In this document: positions 17,003-25,461 of the stretch, in pieces | Layout: each line of letters begins with the position of its first letter | Numbering within the stretch: the first letter of the stretch is position 1 | Assembly (NCBI RefSeq): GCF_030209745.1 | Contig: NZ_JARVRJ010000002.1 | Coordinates: 1 to 64,000, forward strand | Direction of reading: 5' to 3' | DNA: 64,000 bases | From: Arthrobacter sp. fls2-241-R2A-200 | Lineage (GTDB): Bacteria; Actinomycetota; Actinomycetes; Actinomycetales; Micrococcaceae | Notes under the pieces: generated by a model | Databases searched by the model: none | Told to the model about the DNA's origin: nothing | What the model saw: only the letters and a program-made list of their open reading frames with translations | Translations under genes and position numbers: made by a program

Positions 17003-17083
17003 CGGTCAGATCTCCTCGGGTTGTCGTGGGCCAGTGGCGGCCGTGCCGTCATGCTAACAGCGGCGGGTGCTGCGTGTCCCCAC

Positions 17084-17120
17084 CTTTTCAAACACGCTTT
17101 TCAAACACGCTTTTCAAACG
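17084..17120. repeat. Tandem 13-bp repeat at the 3' end of a VOC gene
   Basis: Two exact copies of CTTTTCAAACACG (17084-17096, 17097-17109) and a truncated third copy (17110-17120) are joined head to tail. The third copy contains the stop codon of the adjacent VOC gene (TCA on the plus strand, 17114-17116), so the array grew outward from that gene's end. Confidence 0.85.
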
Positions 17121-17569
17121 CCGTCGTAGGCCTTTTGCAAAAGGTCCATGTCAAGCTTGCGCATCTTCATCATTGCCTCGAGGGCGCGCTGGGACCCTTC
17201 AGGATCCGGTCCATTGAGGAGTGTTGGCATGGCCGTGGGGACAATCTGCCAGGACAAGCCGAACTTATCCTTGAGCCACCCGCACTGACTCTCCTGGCCA
17301 CCAACCAAAAGTGCCTCCCAATAACGGTCAACTTCCTCTTGGGAATCACAGTTAACCACGAGCGAGACGGCCTCATTGAACGTGAAGATGGGGCCACCAT
17401 TAAGGCCTACGAACTGCCTGCCCTCGATCTCGAACCCAACGGTAAGGGCGTTGCCGTCAGGTCCAAGCACGGTTTCCCTTATGGACGAGTTGTCGAAGAT
17501 CGAGGTGTAGAACTCGGCGGCCTCGGCCGCTTGTCCGTCAAACCATAAACAGGTGGAAATTTTCTGCAT
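17114..17569 (-). CDS. VOC-superfamily protein, 3-demethylubiquinone methyltransferase-like
   Basis: The 151-residue protein belongs to the VOC group annotated as 3-demethylubiquinone-9 3-methyltransferase-like: KISTCLWFDGQAAEAAEFYT, VGFEIEGRQFVGLNGGP, AVSLVVNCDSQEEVDRYWEA and CGWLKDKFGLSWQIVPTAMP. The methyltransferase name is historical and no methyltransferase motif is present. It is a distant relative of the downstream VOC protein rather than a recent duplicate. The 13-bp repeat array abuts and includes its stop codon. Confidence 0.88.
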   Translation of the reverse strand: MQKISTCLWFDGQAAEAAEFYTSIFDNSSIRETVLGPDGNALTVGFEIEGRQFVGLNGGPIFTFNEAVSLVVNCDSQEEVDRYWEALLVGGQESQCGWLKDKFGLSWQIVPTAMPTLLNGPDPEGSQRALEAMMKMRKLDMDLLQKAYDGV

Positions 17570-17694
17570 CTACCGCTCCTCGATTCATGTCGGGACCCGG
17601 TTGTCCCCCCCGTCCGAGGCTAATACTGCCGTCCCGCCCACACAACGGTCGACGGCGGTAGCGTCCAAACTTCGTCCCGGGGCCAGCACCCCGC

Positions 17695-17700
17695 TATGGT
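17695..17700 (+). promoter_or_regulatory. Probable -10 box for a leaderless DUF3054 transcript
   Basis: TATGGT lies 7 bases before ATG 17708 with no ribosome binding site between them. It also explains why the in-frame ATG inside this box (17696) is unlikely to be the start. Confidence 0.45.
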
Positions 17701-17707
17701 CGAAGTC

Positions 17708-18097
17708 ATGACATCACCATTCAAAGCGGGGATCTACGCCGCCGTCGCGGACCTCCTGCTGATCCTTGCCTTCGCCGCCATCGGCCGCGACGCCCATGCT
17801 CGCGGCGACATTATCGGGGGTGCCTTCACGACGGCTTGGCCGTTCCTGGCGGGTGCCGCGATCGGATGGATAGCCCTGCGGGCATGGCGTTCCCCGTTGG
17901 TCCTTTGGCCGTCCGGGGTAGGCATCTGGATCGGCGCCGTCATCGTTGGAATGCTGCTGAGGGCGGCCACCGGCCAAACTGTGGTGCTGGCGTTCGTGAT
18001 CGTTGCGTTGATCTCCCTTGGAGTGTTCCTCTTGGGTTACCGAGCGGTCACCGCATTGGTCATCCGGATGTCGCGCAGGCGGCAGCGCAGGGCCTGA
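17708..18097 (+). CDS. DUF3054 integral membrane protein
   Basis: The 129-residue protein has four hydrophobic segments, beginning FKAGIYAAVADLLLILAFAA, and the conserved pattern IGRDAHARGDIIGGAFTTAWPF seen in actinobacterial DUF3054 proteins (quoted here in overlapping pieces: IGRDAHARGDII, GAFTTAWPFLAG, PSGVGIWIGAVIVGMLLR). It ends in a basic tail (RMSRRRQRRA). The function of the family is unknown. I chose ATG 17708 over 17696 because the latter lies inside a likely -10 box. It stands alone between a divergent VOC gene and the Lrp-domain gene. Confidence 0.82.
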   Translation: MTSPFKAGIYAAVADLLLILAFAAIGRDAHARGDIIGGAFTTAWPFLAGAAIGWIALRAWRSPLVLWPSGVGIWIGAVIVGMLLRAATGQTVVLAFVIVALISLGVFLLGYRAVTALVIRMSRRRQRRA

Positions 18098-18190
18098 CCA
18101 TCACCGAGTAGACCCCTGCGCCATCCCCGTGCAGCCCCATGGACTAGGCTGTAAACACACCGCAATGATGCCCTCCCGGAAAGGTTCCAT

Positions 18191-18469
18191 GTGATCACTG
18201 CATTCGTTCTGATCAAGACCGATGCTTCACGCATCCCGGAAACTGCTGAGCAAATTTCAGCCATCCAGGGCATCAGCGAGGTCTACTCCGTGACCGGGGA
18301 ATGGGACCTGATTGCAGTCGCTCGCGTCACCAAGCATGAAGAGCTTGCGGATGTGATCGCCGACCGTCTATCCAAGGTGGCATCGGTAGTCCACACCACC
18401 ACCCACATTGCGTTCCGTGCCTACTCGCAACACGACTTGGATGCGGCTTTCGCCCTCGGTTTCGAATAA
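18191..18469 (+). CDS. Stand-alone Lrp/AsnC ligand-binding (RAM) domain protein
   Basis: The 92-residue protein starts at GTG 18191 behind GGAAAGG. It consists only of the Lrp effector-binding/oligomerisation domain (ITAFVLIKTDASRIPETAEQ, GISEVYSVTGEWDLIAVARV) and lacks a DNA-binding domain. Such proteins form ring-like oligomers, bind amino acids, and may modulate full Lrp regulators. A double Lrp protein is encoded 1.6 kb upstream. It is convergent with trpD with a 14-bp gap, an arrangement I believe recurs in Micrococcaceae. Confidence 0.88.
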   Translation: MITAFVLIKTDASRIPETAEQISAIQGISEVYSVTGEWDLIAVARVTKHEELADVIADRLSKVASVVHTTTHIAFRAYSQHDLDAAFALGFE

Positions 18470-18483
18470 GTACCGGAGGAGGT

Positions 18484-19542
18484 TCAGCCTTGGCTGAGCT
18501 CAATCCACTTCTTCAGGACCTCCGCAGCCCGGCCCGAATCCACTGACTCTGCCGCGCGCGCATAGGCGGCCCGCATTCGGTCAACCAAGCTGCCCTCGGA
18601 CTTCAGGTCCACGGCCACCAGGCCTGCTGCAGCATTCAGGAGAACGGCGTCGCGTATGGGCCCGGTCTTCCCGTCCAGCACTTCCCGGACGACGACGGCG
18701 TTCGCCGCAGCATCGCCACCCCGGAGGTCGGCCACTGTAGACGCCTTAATCCCCAACTCGGTGGGCGAAAAAACCTGTTCCGTGACAGAACGGTTCCGGA
18801 TCTCCCACACGGTGGACGGCCCGGTCGGCGTCAGCTCATCCAAGCCGTCGTCACCGCGGAAAACAAGGCCCCGGCTCCCCCGCCGGGCCAATACGCCAGC
18901 CACAAGGGGCGCCATGCGGGCGTTCGCCACACCGACGGCGGAAGCCTGCACATGCGCCGGGTTGGTCATCGGCCCCAAAAAGTTGAACGCAGTTGGCACG
19001 GCCAGCTCACGGCGCGGCACGGCTGTGTGCCGGAACGAAGGATGGAACACCTGAGCAAAGCAAAAAGTGATGCCAGCTTCTTCGGCGTTGCGGGCCACGC
19101 GATCAATGGAAAGGTCCAAGCGGACGCCCAGCGCCTCCAGTACGTCCGCGGAACCGGACGTCGACGACGCGGCCCGGTTTCCATGCTTGACCACTTTTGC
19201 GCCCGCCCCGGCGGCGACCAACGCGGCCATCGTCGAGATATTGACGGTATTGAGGCGGTCGCCTCCGGTGCCCACGATGTCCAGCTTTTCTCCGGAAATC
19301 GATATGGGGTTGGCGTTCTGCACCATCGCCGCCACGAGACCGGCCAGTTCCTCGACCGTTTCGCCCTTGGAGCGAAGCGCCACCAGGAATCCGGCAATCT
19401 GCGCCGGAGTCGCTTCGCCGGCCATGATCGTGTTCATGGCCCATTCGGTGTTCTCCACCGCAAGGTCGTCGCCATTAATCAGTGCAGAGATGAGCCCGGG
19501 CCACGTATTGCTGGCTGCGGGTGCCGATGCCGGAGAAGTCAC
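18484..19542 (-). CDS. trpD: Anthranilate phosphoribosyltransferase
   Basis: The 352-residue cytoplasmic enzyme joins anthranilate and PRPP in tryptophan synthesis. It shows the PRPP-binding GTGGD (in [18 protein letters not shown]), the anthranilate site [20 protein letters not shown] and [20 protein letters not shown]. Length is normal. The gene is separate from other trp genes in this window. The start is GTG 19542, 6 bases after a TAGCAT box, suggesting a leaderless message. It is divergent from ctaE. Confidence 0.95.
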   Translation of the reverse strand: MTSPASAPAASNTWPGLISALINGDDLAVENTEWAMNTIMAGEATPAQIAGFLVALRSKGETVEELAGLVAAMVQNANPISISGEKLDIVGTGGDRLNTVNISTMAALVAAGAGAKVVKHGNRAASSTSGSADVLEALGVRLDLSIDRVARNAEEAGITFCFAQVFHPSFRHTAVPRRELAVPTAFNFLGPMTNPAHVQASAVGVANARMAPLVAGVLARRGSRGLVFRGDDGLDELTPTGPSTVWEIRNRSVTEQVFSPTELGIKASTVADLRGGDAAANAVVVREVLDGKTGPIRDAVLLNAAAGLVAVDLKSEGSLVDRMRAAYARAAESVDSGRAAEVLKKWIELSQG

Positions 19543-19548
19543 CCTCTG

Positions 19549-19554
19549 ATGCTA
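19549..19554 (-). promoter_or_regulatory. Probable -10 box for trpD
   Basis: TAGCAT on the minus strand lies 6 bases upstream of the trpD GTG. AGAGG in the spacer could alternatively act as a very close ribosome binding site, so a leaderless start is likely but not certain. Confidence 0.4.
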
Positions 19555-19654
19555 TCTAGGTAGCCATGCCCATGACGAATGTGAACCGACGCGGGAACTT
19601 TTCCGCGCGATTTCGCGTCTTTGTAGAAAAAGTCCCCCCAAACGGTGGTTTGCA

Positions 19655-19690
19655 TTGGGAACTCTGGACTTTTACAGACATAATGTCCTT
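19655..19690 (+). promoter_or_regulatory. Promoter of ctaE, predicted leaderless
   Basis: TTGGGA (19655-19660) and CATAAT (19679-19684) are spaced by 18 bp and end 6 bases before the GTG at 19691. Transcription would begin at or next to the start codon, and no ribosome binding site is visible. Confidence 0.5.
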
Positions 19691-20329
19691 GTGACATCTG
19701 CGACCCATGCCCCCAGTACCCCGGCGCACCCGACGCTGAACCGCCCCAACTTGGTTTCTGTTGGAACCGTAGTTTGGCTGTCCAGTGAGTTGATGTTCTT
19801 CGCCGGCCTTTTTGCCATGTACTTCACCCTCCGGTCCACTTCAGGATCCTTGTGGGCGGAGGAGACAGCTAAGCTCAACTTCCCGTTCGCGCTGGTGAAC
19901 ACCATCGTCCTCGTGGCGAGTTCGTTTACGTGCCAGATGGGCGTTTTCGCCGCTGAACGCCTCGAACCGCGCCGCAGGGGTAGGCTGCTGCAGTTCACCC
20001 GCTGGGGTATGACGGAGTGGTTTGCCCTGACGTTCTTGATGGGCGCCTTCTTCGTTGCCGGCCAGACAACGGAATACGCCATGCTTGTCTCCGAGCACGT
20101 CACGCTGTCCGCCAACGCCTACGGATCCGCCTTCTTCATGACCACCGGCTTCCACGGCCTCCACGTCATCGGTGGACTGATCGCCTTCCTGTTCATCATC
20201 GGCCGCGCTTTCGCAGCCAAGAAGTTCGGGCACTTTGAGGCAACGTCAGCGATCGTCACCTCGTATTACTGGCACTTTGTCGACGTTGTGTGGATCGGCC
20301 TCTTCCTGGTCATCTACGTCCTCAAGTAA
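19691..20329 (+). CDS. ctaE: Cytochrome c oxidase subunit III
   Basis: The 212-residue membrane protein of the aa3-type oxidase has five transmembrane segments in the short actinobacterial form: [20 protein letters not shown], then segments around [43 protein letters not shown] and [20 protein letters not shown]. The HGLHV and YWHFVDVVW blocks are diagnostic. I chose GTG 19691 rather than TTG 19655 because the latter coincides with the -35 box. It heads the ctaE-qcrC-qcrA-qcrB cluster that builds the bcc:aa3 supercomplex, while its partner subunits are encoded in ctaC-ctaD-ctaF about 5 kb away. Confidence 0.95.
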   Translation: MTSATHAPSTPAHPTLNRPNLVSVGTVVWLSSELMFFAGLFAMYFTLRSTSGSLWAEETAKLNFPFALVNTIVLVASSFTCQMGVFAAERLEPRRRGRLLQFTRWGMTEWFALTFLMGAFFVAGQTTEYAMLVSEHVTLSANAYGSAFFMTTGFHGLHVIGGLIAFLFIIGRAFAAKKFGHFEATSAIVTSYYWHFVDVVWIGLFLVIYVLK

Positions 20330-20337
20330 GCCCGGCC

Positions 20338-20366
20338 TTGACTCTTTTTCTACAAGAGGCAGAATT
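20338..20366 (+). promoter_or_regulatory. Possible internal promoter before qcrC
   Basis: TTGACT (20338-20343) and AGAATT (20361-20366) are spaced by 17 bp in the 88-bp gap between ctaE and qcrC. This would allow qcrCAB expression apart from ctaE. Confidence 0.35.
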
Positions 20367-20417
20367 TCAAGAAGCGGCTCATAGAGCCGACGCAGGATCG
20401 AAAAAAGGAACCACCAC

Positions 20418-21206
20418 GTGAAGGCACTATCGCAGAAGCGACGTCACCCACTGGCAGCCATTGCGCTGTTGCTGATGGGCCTACTCCTCACTGGTGGGCT
20501 GTACGCCGTCGCCACATCTGTCAACCAGGCCAAAGCCGACACCCCCACTGCCAGCGCAAGTGACGTAGAGCAGGGCGGCAAGTTGTTCGCCGCCAACTGC
20601 GCTACCTGCCACGGCATGGGTGCCAGCGGATCCAAAGACGGGCCCTCGCTGGTCGGCGTCGGTGCCGCAGCGGTTGACTTCCAGGTTGGAACCGGTCGTA
20701 TGCCCATGCAGATGAACGGACCACAGGCCCAACAGAAGCCAGTGCAGTTCAACGACCAGCAGACCTCTCAGCTGGCAGCATACGTAGCTTCGCTGGGCGC
20801 AGGCCCGGCCATCCCGGAAGCCGGCCTCTTGGACGGAAAGGGTGATGCCGCCAAGGGCGGCGAGCTCTTCCGTGTGAACTGTGCCATGTGCCACAACGCC
20901 GCAGCCGCAGGCGGTGCCCTGACCCAGGGTAAGTTCGCTCCTTCCTTGTCCGATGTCAGCAGCCAGCACATCTACGAAGCCATGGCAACGGGACCGCAGA
21001 ACATGCCCGTCTTCAATGACTCGAACGTCTCCCCTGAAGGCAAGCGCGACATCATCACCTTCCTGAAGACCATTGACGCCAACGGTTCACCGGGCGGTGC
21101 CCAACTCGGCTCCCTGGGCCCTGTGTCCGAAGGGCTCTTCGTTTGGGTGGCCGGACTCGGCGTCATCATCGCCTTTACGATTTGGCTGACGTCCCGCACG
21201 TCCTAG
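20418..21206 (+). CDS. qcrC: Diheme cytochrome c subunit of the bcc complex
   Basis: The 262-residue protein has an N-terminal signal-anchor (residues about 11-33), two CxxCH haem c sites (CATCH at 61-65 and CAMCH at 155-159) and a C-terminal membrane anchor (LFVWVAGLGVIIAFTIWL). A diheme cytochrome c that passes electrons directly to the aa3 oxidase replaces soluble cytochrome c in actinobacteria. The start is GTG 20418 behind AAAGGA. It is followed by qcrA and qcrB in order. Confidence 0.95.
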   Translation: MKALSQKRRHPLAAIALLLMGLLLTGGLYAVATSVNQAKADTPTASASDVEQGGKLFAANCATCHGMGASGSKDGPSLVGVGAAAVDFQVGTGRMPMQMNGPQAQQKPVQFNDQQTSQLAAYVASLGAGPAIPEAGLLDGKGDAAKGGELFRVNCAMCHNAAAAGGALTQGKFAPSLSDVSSQHIYEAMATGPQNMPVFNDSNVSPEGKRDIITFLKTIDANGSPGGAQLGSLGPVSEGLFVWVAGLGVIIAFTIWLTSRTS

Positions 21207-21308
21207 CCTTTCCCGGCAATTAGAAAACTTCTGCTGGAACAACAGCAGTTTGGAACTGAAAATTAACTCGGCTCAGGTCGAGACAACGAGAGAAGGATGA
21301 GGCGAATT

Positions 21309-22379
21309 ATGGGCAACCATAGTGACGGCAGTCCGAACCACTCGGGCACCGTAGCTACGGCTGGTCAGAATGAGGTGGAGAAATTCCAGGATCCTGGACT
21401 TCCTCCGCATCGTTTGCGCCTGGCTGACACGGACCCGGTAGCCGCAAAGCGTGCGGAGCGTCAGGTAGCCATTCTGTTTGGCATCTCTGTCATTGGCACG
21501 CTGGTCTTCTTGGTGGCGTACTTTGCCATCGACTTGGGCAAGGATTCAACCATTGCAACGATTCGTACGCAGAACCTCTTGCTGGGGCTCGGTACTGCAT
21601 TTGCAATGCTCGGAATCGGCACCGGTATCGTGCACTGGGCCAAGGCCCTCATGCCCGACCACGAAGTGTCAGAGGAACGCCATGCCATTCGCACCGAGGA
21701 AGATCGCCAAGCGGCTGTCCGCATCGTTGACGATATCGTCGAAGAGACCGGCATCAAGCGCAGGCCATTGATCCGCAATACCCTTCTTGGCGCTATTGCC
21801 TTGGCACCACTTCCGGCGTTGGCCGTCTTCGGCGACCTGGGTCCCCGTCCCGACAACACGCTCGCACACACCATGTGGGCTCCCGACGGCGGCAAGCTCA
21901 AGCGCCTGACCCGCGACCCCGACGGCACGCCCATCAAGGCCTCAGACGTCACCATTGGTTCAGCGTTCCACGTCATTCCCGAAGGTCTCAACGAACTTCC
22001 GGAAGGCAAGCTTAATGCCAAGGCCAAGGCCGTAGTCCTTCTCATGCGGCTCGATCCCAGTTCCTTGAACCCGTCCGCGGGAAGGGAAAACTGGAGCTAC
22101 AACGGCATCGTCGCGTATTCCAAGATCTGCACGCACGTCGGTTGCCCCGTTGCCCTCTACGAGCAGCAGACGCACCACCTTCTGTGCCCCTGCCACCAGT
22201 CCACGTTCGACCTCACGCAGGAATGCAAGGTCATCTTTGGACCGGCCAGCCGTCCGCTCCCCCAGCTGCCCATCGCAGTTGACGCTGAAGGCTACCTCGT
22301 CGCAACCAGCGACTTCAAAGAACCTGTAGGACCGAGTTACTGGGAGCGTGACGAGCATGAGCGCCTCATCAACAGCTGA
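21309..22379 (+). CDS. qcrA: Rieske iron-sulfur subunit of the bcc complex
   Basis: The protein of about 356 residues has three N-terminal transmembrane segments (around ILFGISVIGTLVFLVAYFAI, LLLGLGTAFAMLGIGTGIVH and LLGAIALAPLPALAVFGDLG) and a C-terminal Rieske domain with the 2Fe-2S ligand boxes CTHVGC and CPCHQS. Long Rieske proteins with three membrane spans are characteristic of actinobacterial bcc complexes. I chose ATG 21309, because the in-frame ATG at 21297 is directly abutted by its purine-rich sequence with no spacing. The 3' end overlaps qcrB by 23 bp. Confidence 0.93.
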   Translation: MGNHSDGSPNHSGTVATAGQNEVEKFQDPGLPPHRLRLADTDPVAAKRAERQVAILFGISVIGTLVFLVAYFAIDLGKDSTIATIRTQNLLLGLGTAFAMLGIGTGIVHWAKALMPDHEVSEERHAIRTEEDRQAAVRIVDDIVEETGIKRRPLIRNTLLGAIALAPLPALAVFGDLGPRPDNTLAHTMWAPDGGKLKRLTRDPDGTPIKASDVTIGSAFHVIPEGLNELPEGKLNAKAKAVVLLMRLDPSSLNPSAGRENWSYNGIVAYSKICTHVGCPVALYEQQTHHLLCPCHQSTFDLTQECKVIFGPASRPLPQLPIAVDAEGYLVATSDFKEPVGPSYWERDEHERLINS

Positions 22380-24030
22380 AGCCCCCTTCGTACCGGAATC
22401 CAAAGTTGGCCGTTTCACCAACTTCGTGGATGAGCGGGTGGGCGGCTCCGGCATCCTGCGCGAGTTTGGCCGCAAGGTCTTTCCCGACCACTGGTCATTC
22501 ATGTTCGGCGAAGTGGCGTTGTACTCCTTCGTCATATTGCTGATGTCAGGTACGTTCCTGACGTTCTTCTTCGATCCGTCCATGGCGGAAACCCACTACC
22601 AAGGTTCCTACACTCCGCTGTACAACGTGGATATGTCGGTGGCCTACAACTCCTCACTGAACATCTCCTTCGATGTACGCGGTGGGCTGTTCATGCGCCA
22701 GGTGCACCACTGGGCTGCACTGCTGTTCGTCGCATCGCTCAGCGTTCACATGTTGCGCGTCTTCTTCACCGGAGCATTCCGCAAGCCACGTGAAATGAAC
22801 TGGGTAGTAGGCGGTGTCCTGCTTATCCTCTCGATGGCTGCCGGCTTCACCGGCTATTCATTGCCTGATGATCTCCTGTCCGGCAACGGACTGCGCATTA
22901 TTGACGGCGTCATCAAGTCCATCCCGATTATTGGAACGTACATCTCGTTCTTCCTCTTCGGTGGGGAATTCCCGGGAACGGCAATCATTGGGCGCCTCTA
23001 CGTCCTCCACATCCTGCTGGTACCGGCGTTGATCCTTTTGATGATCGTCATCCACCTCTTCATGGTTGTGGTCCATAAGCACACCCAGTACCCCGGCCCG
23101 GGCCGCAACGATGGGAACGTCGTCGGATACCCCCTGGGACCCGTTTACGCTGCCAAGGCCGGTGGATTCTTCTTCATCGTCTTCGGCGTCGTGGCACTCA
23201 TGGCCGCTGCGTTCACGATCAACCCGATCTGGAACTACGGTCCTTACGACCCCTCCCCGGTCTCCGCTGGAACACAGCCTGACTGGTACATCGGTTTCGT
23301 TGATGGTGCCCTCCGACTCATGCCGGGTGTTATCAACGGCTGGCACGTCGAGCAGACCATCTTCGGACACACGCTGACGTTGAATGTCCTGCTCCCGGCG
23401 CTCGTTCCGGCCGGCATCATCTTCACCGTGTTGTTCACGTACCCGTGGATCGAGCGTTGGATCACCAAAGACAACCGGGAACACCACGTTCTTGACCGTC
23501 CGCGGAACGCTCCCACCCGTACGGCCATCGGCGTCGCAGGATTCACCTGGTACTGCGTCATGTGGGCGGCCGCCGGTTCGGACCTTATCGCGACGCACTT
23601 CAGCGTTTCGCTGAACGACGTCACCTACTGGCTCCGGACACTGTTCTTCGTCGGACCGTTCATCGCCTTCTTCGTTACCAAACGAGTTGCCTTGGCACTT
23701 CAGCGTAAGGACCGGGAAATCGCCCTTCATGGTCGCGAAACCGGCCGTATCGTCCGGCTTCCCCACGGTGAGTTCATCGAGGTGCACGCGCCTTTGGATG
23801 AATACAAGCGTTACAAGCTCGTAGGATTCGAGTCACCGCTCCCCCTGCCGGCCCAGCCGAACGGACACGGCGTGGTGACGCGGAGTGAGAAGCGACGCGC
23901 GGCTCTTTCCAAGTGGTTCTTTGAGGACAGGGTTGCTCCGGCAACACCTGCCGAGCTCGAGGCAGCCCACGCACATGGTCACCACGAGACCATCGAAGCA
24001 GGCGCAGACCAGAAGAGCCTGAGCCACTAA
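22357..24030 (+). CDS. qcrB: Cytochrome b subunit of the bcc complex
   Basis: This 557-residue polytopic protein carries the two b haems and the quinol site. Visible features are FMRQVHHWAALLFVASLSVH (haem-ligand helix), AAGFTGYSLPDDLLSGNGLR, and PDWYIGFVDGALRLMPG, the actinobacterial version of the Qo-site PEWY motif. A C-terminal extension beyond the last membrane helix (FIEVHAPLDEYKRYKLVGFE onwards) is typical of this phylum. The start at ATG 22357 lies inside the end of qcrA, giving translational coupling. A strong terminator follows. Confidence 0.95.
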   Translation: MSASSTAEAPFVPESKVGRFTNFVDERVGGSGILREFGRKVFPDHWSFMFGEVALYSFVILLMSGTFLTFFFDPSMAETHYQGSYTPLYNVDMSVAYNSSLNISFDVRGGLFMRQVHHWAALLFVASLSVHMLRVFFTGAFRKPREMNWVVGGVLLILSMAAGFTGYSLPDDLLSGNGLRIIDGVIKSIPIIGTYISFFLFGGEFPGTAIIGRLYVLHILLVPALILLMIVIHLFMVVVHKHTQYPGPGRNDGNVVGYPLGPVYAAKAGGFFFIVFGVVALMAAAFTINPIWNYGPYDPSPVSAGTQPDWYIGFVDGALRLMPGVINGWHVEQTIFGHTLTLNVLLPALVPAGIIFTVLFTYPWIERWITKDNREHHVLDRPRNAPTRTAIGVAGFTWYCVMWAAAGSDLIATHFSVSLNDVTYWLRTLFFVGPFIAFFVTKRVALALQRKDREIALHGRETGRIVRLPHGEFIEVHAPLDEYKRYKLVGFESPLPLPAQPNGHGVVTRSEKRRAALSKWFFEDRVAPATPAELEAAHAHGHHETIEAGADQKSLSH

Positions 24031-24044
24031 CCAGCTCATTTCCA

Positions 24045-24086
24045 AAAGGGGAAGGCCCAGTCCATAAGGACTGGGCCTTCCCCTTT
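24045..24086 (+). terminator. Rho-independent terminator after qcrB
   Basis: A perfect 19-bp stem (24045-24063 with 24068-24086) and a 4-nt ATAA loop end in a CCCCTTT tail. It lies 15 bases after the qcrB stop and between convergent genes. Confidence 0.88.
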
Positions 24087-24141
24087 GCTGTACATTCAGT
24101 TGCCCGCTCCAGGACATTCATGTGTCCGCGCAAAGCGCTGA

Positions 24142-24930
24142 CTAATGGGTGCGATATCCCGAAGCGTAATTCCTGGTGGGACGGACGCCCGGGCGCTGCA
24201 ACGGCACCCACAGCTTGTATCGGTCAGCGCGGTAATAGGACACTGAATAGTCCACCATCGCCCTGGCAACAAATGCATGGCGCTGGATCTTCAGCAGTGG
24301 CGACCCCACATCGACATTCAGCAGGCGGGCCGTTGACGGGGAGGCTGCCGTGGCCTCGATCATGTCCTCGCCCCATTCCATCACCAGTCCATAACGCTCA
24401 CTGAGAATGTTGTATAGGGATGTGGGCGGTGCCTCATCCAAAAGACCGGGTACCCGATGGGCCGGAATGAAGTTCTCGTCCACACTCATCGGCTCGTTAT
24501 CGGCCAGCAGGAGGCGTCGGAAGCGAACCAGGGGCGTTCCCTCCTCGAGCTGCAGTTCGCGAGCCAGAAAGGCACTGGCGGCTATCTGCTCAAAACTCAG
24601 TACCTTAGCAGCGGGTACCATGCCACGCCGTTGCATCTCTTCGCTGTAGGAGGTGAGCTTCACCTGCAGGTCCAACTTGGGCTTCCTCACAAACGTGCCC
24701 AGTCCAACAACGCGCTCGAGGACTTCTTCACCAACGAGGGCATCGATTGCTTGCCTGACCGTCATCCTCGCCAGTCCGAAGCGCTCAGAAAGATCCCGTT
24801 CCGAGGGAAGGGCAGAACCGGGCGGGCACGATTGCGCTATGAAAGACCGCAGTATCTCCCGGAGTTGCACGTAGATGGGAGTCGCGCTGGTGCGGTCAAT
24901 GTCGCCCGCAATGTTCGCCGCTTCAGCCAC
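24142..24930 (-). CDS. GntR-family regulator, DasR/HutC type
   Basis: The 262-residue regulator has an N-terminal winged helix (TPIYVQLREILRSFIAQSCP, ALPSERDLSERFGLARMTVR, QAIDALVGEEVLERVVGLGT) and a C-terminal UTRA ligand-binding domain (LTSYSEEMQRRGMVPAAKVL, TPLVRFRRLLLADNEPMSVD, YSVSYYRADRYKLWVPLQ). DasR of Streptomyces, a close structural relative, senses glucosamine-6-phosphate and controls chitin/GlcNAc uptake and PTS genes. A near-perfect dre operator lies 54 bp upstream and HPr is divergent, which supports a DasR-type role here. Start ATG 24930. Confidence 0.85.
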   Translation of the reverse strand: MAEAANIAGDIDRTSATPIYVQLREILRSFIAQSCPPGSALPSERDLSERFGLARMTVRQAIDALVGEEVLERVVGLGTFVRKPKLDLQVKLTSYSEEMQRRGMVPAAKVLSFEQIAASAFLARELQLEEGTPLVRFRRLLLADNEPMSVDENFIPAHRVPGLLDEAPPTSLYNILSERYGLVMEWGEDMIEATAASPSTARLLNVDVGSPLLKIQRHAFVARAMVDYSVSYYRADRYKLWVPLQRPGVRPTRNYASGYRTH

Positions 24931-24983
24931 GATATTGGTCCTGCAGAGGATCGCTCATGGTTCAAGCGTAGTTCACACTGGCT

Positions 24984-24999
24984 ACAGGTCTAGACCAGT
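24984..24999. promoter_or_regulatory. dre-like operator (DasR-responsive element)
   Basis: ACAGGTCTAGACCAGT differs from the Streptomyces dre consensus ACTGGTCTAGACCAGT by one base. It sits between the GntR/DasR-like gene and the HPr gene. A wider dyad (ACACTGG at 24976-24982, CCAGTGT at 24995-25001) overlaps it. Confidence 0.75.
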
Positions 25000-25090
25000 G
25001 TGGCGGTGCCGTTCGTTCAACGGAAACCTCGAAGGCTACGCTTGTAAGGTCAATTTATTGTGGCGGCGGGACCGCCCGAGCGGAGGAGCA

Positions 25091-25387
25091 GTGTTGCCCG
25101 AACAAAGATCCATTGTGGCTGCGGCCCTTGGCCTGCACGCACGGGCGGCTGCCATCTTCGTCCGCACAGTCACGGACACAGGACTGCCGGTGACAATCCG
25201 GAAACCAAACGGATCAGCCGTGGACGCCCGCTCCCTCTTGGAAGTAATGAGTGAAGATTTTGGCCATGGATGCGAGGTCCTGCTTGAGGTTGCGCCTGAC
25301 GCCCTACCTGGCCCTACCAGCGTGTCCGATGTTGCCGCCGCGCTGAGGTCACTCTCCGCGGTCCTGGAGCGTCCTGGACTCAACTAG
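25091..25387 (+). CDS. Phosphocarrier protein HPr of the PTS
   Basis: The 98-residue protein accepts phosphate from Enzyme I and passes it to sugar-specific EIIA proteins. It contains the active-site His16 in LGLHARAA; the usual 'GLHARPA' Pro is Ala here. Ser48 in ARSLLEVMS sits where the regulatory Ser46 lies in firmicute HPr. I chose GTG 25091 because GGAGGAG precedes it by 2-3 bases in a strong purine stretch; an upstream open frame has no start with a binding site. No EI or EII genes are in the window. The dre site upstream suggests control by the adjacent GntR protein. Confidence 0.88.
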   Translation: MLPEQRSIVAAALGLHARAAAIFVRTVTDTGLPVTIRKPNGSAVDARSLLEVMSEDFGHGCEVLLEVAPDALPGPTSVSDVAAALRSLSAVLERPGLN

Positions 25388-25411
25388 GGCACGAACGGCA
25401 GCCTTAAACGT

Positions 25412-25442
25412 CGATGGGCCCCACCAGTGGTGGGGCCCATCG
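25412..25442. terminator. Bidirectional hairpin between HPr and ctaF
   Basis: A perfect 14-bp stem (25412-25425 with 25429-25442) and an AGT loop lie between two convergent genes. There is no strong U-tract on either side. Confidence 0.7.
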
Positions 25443-25461
25443 CGCTATTGAAGAGAACTTA

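Noticed and set aside
17084..17120. Short repeat array considered as CRISPR
   Set aside because: The 13-bp units are directly abutting with no spacers, and no cas genes are present.
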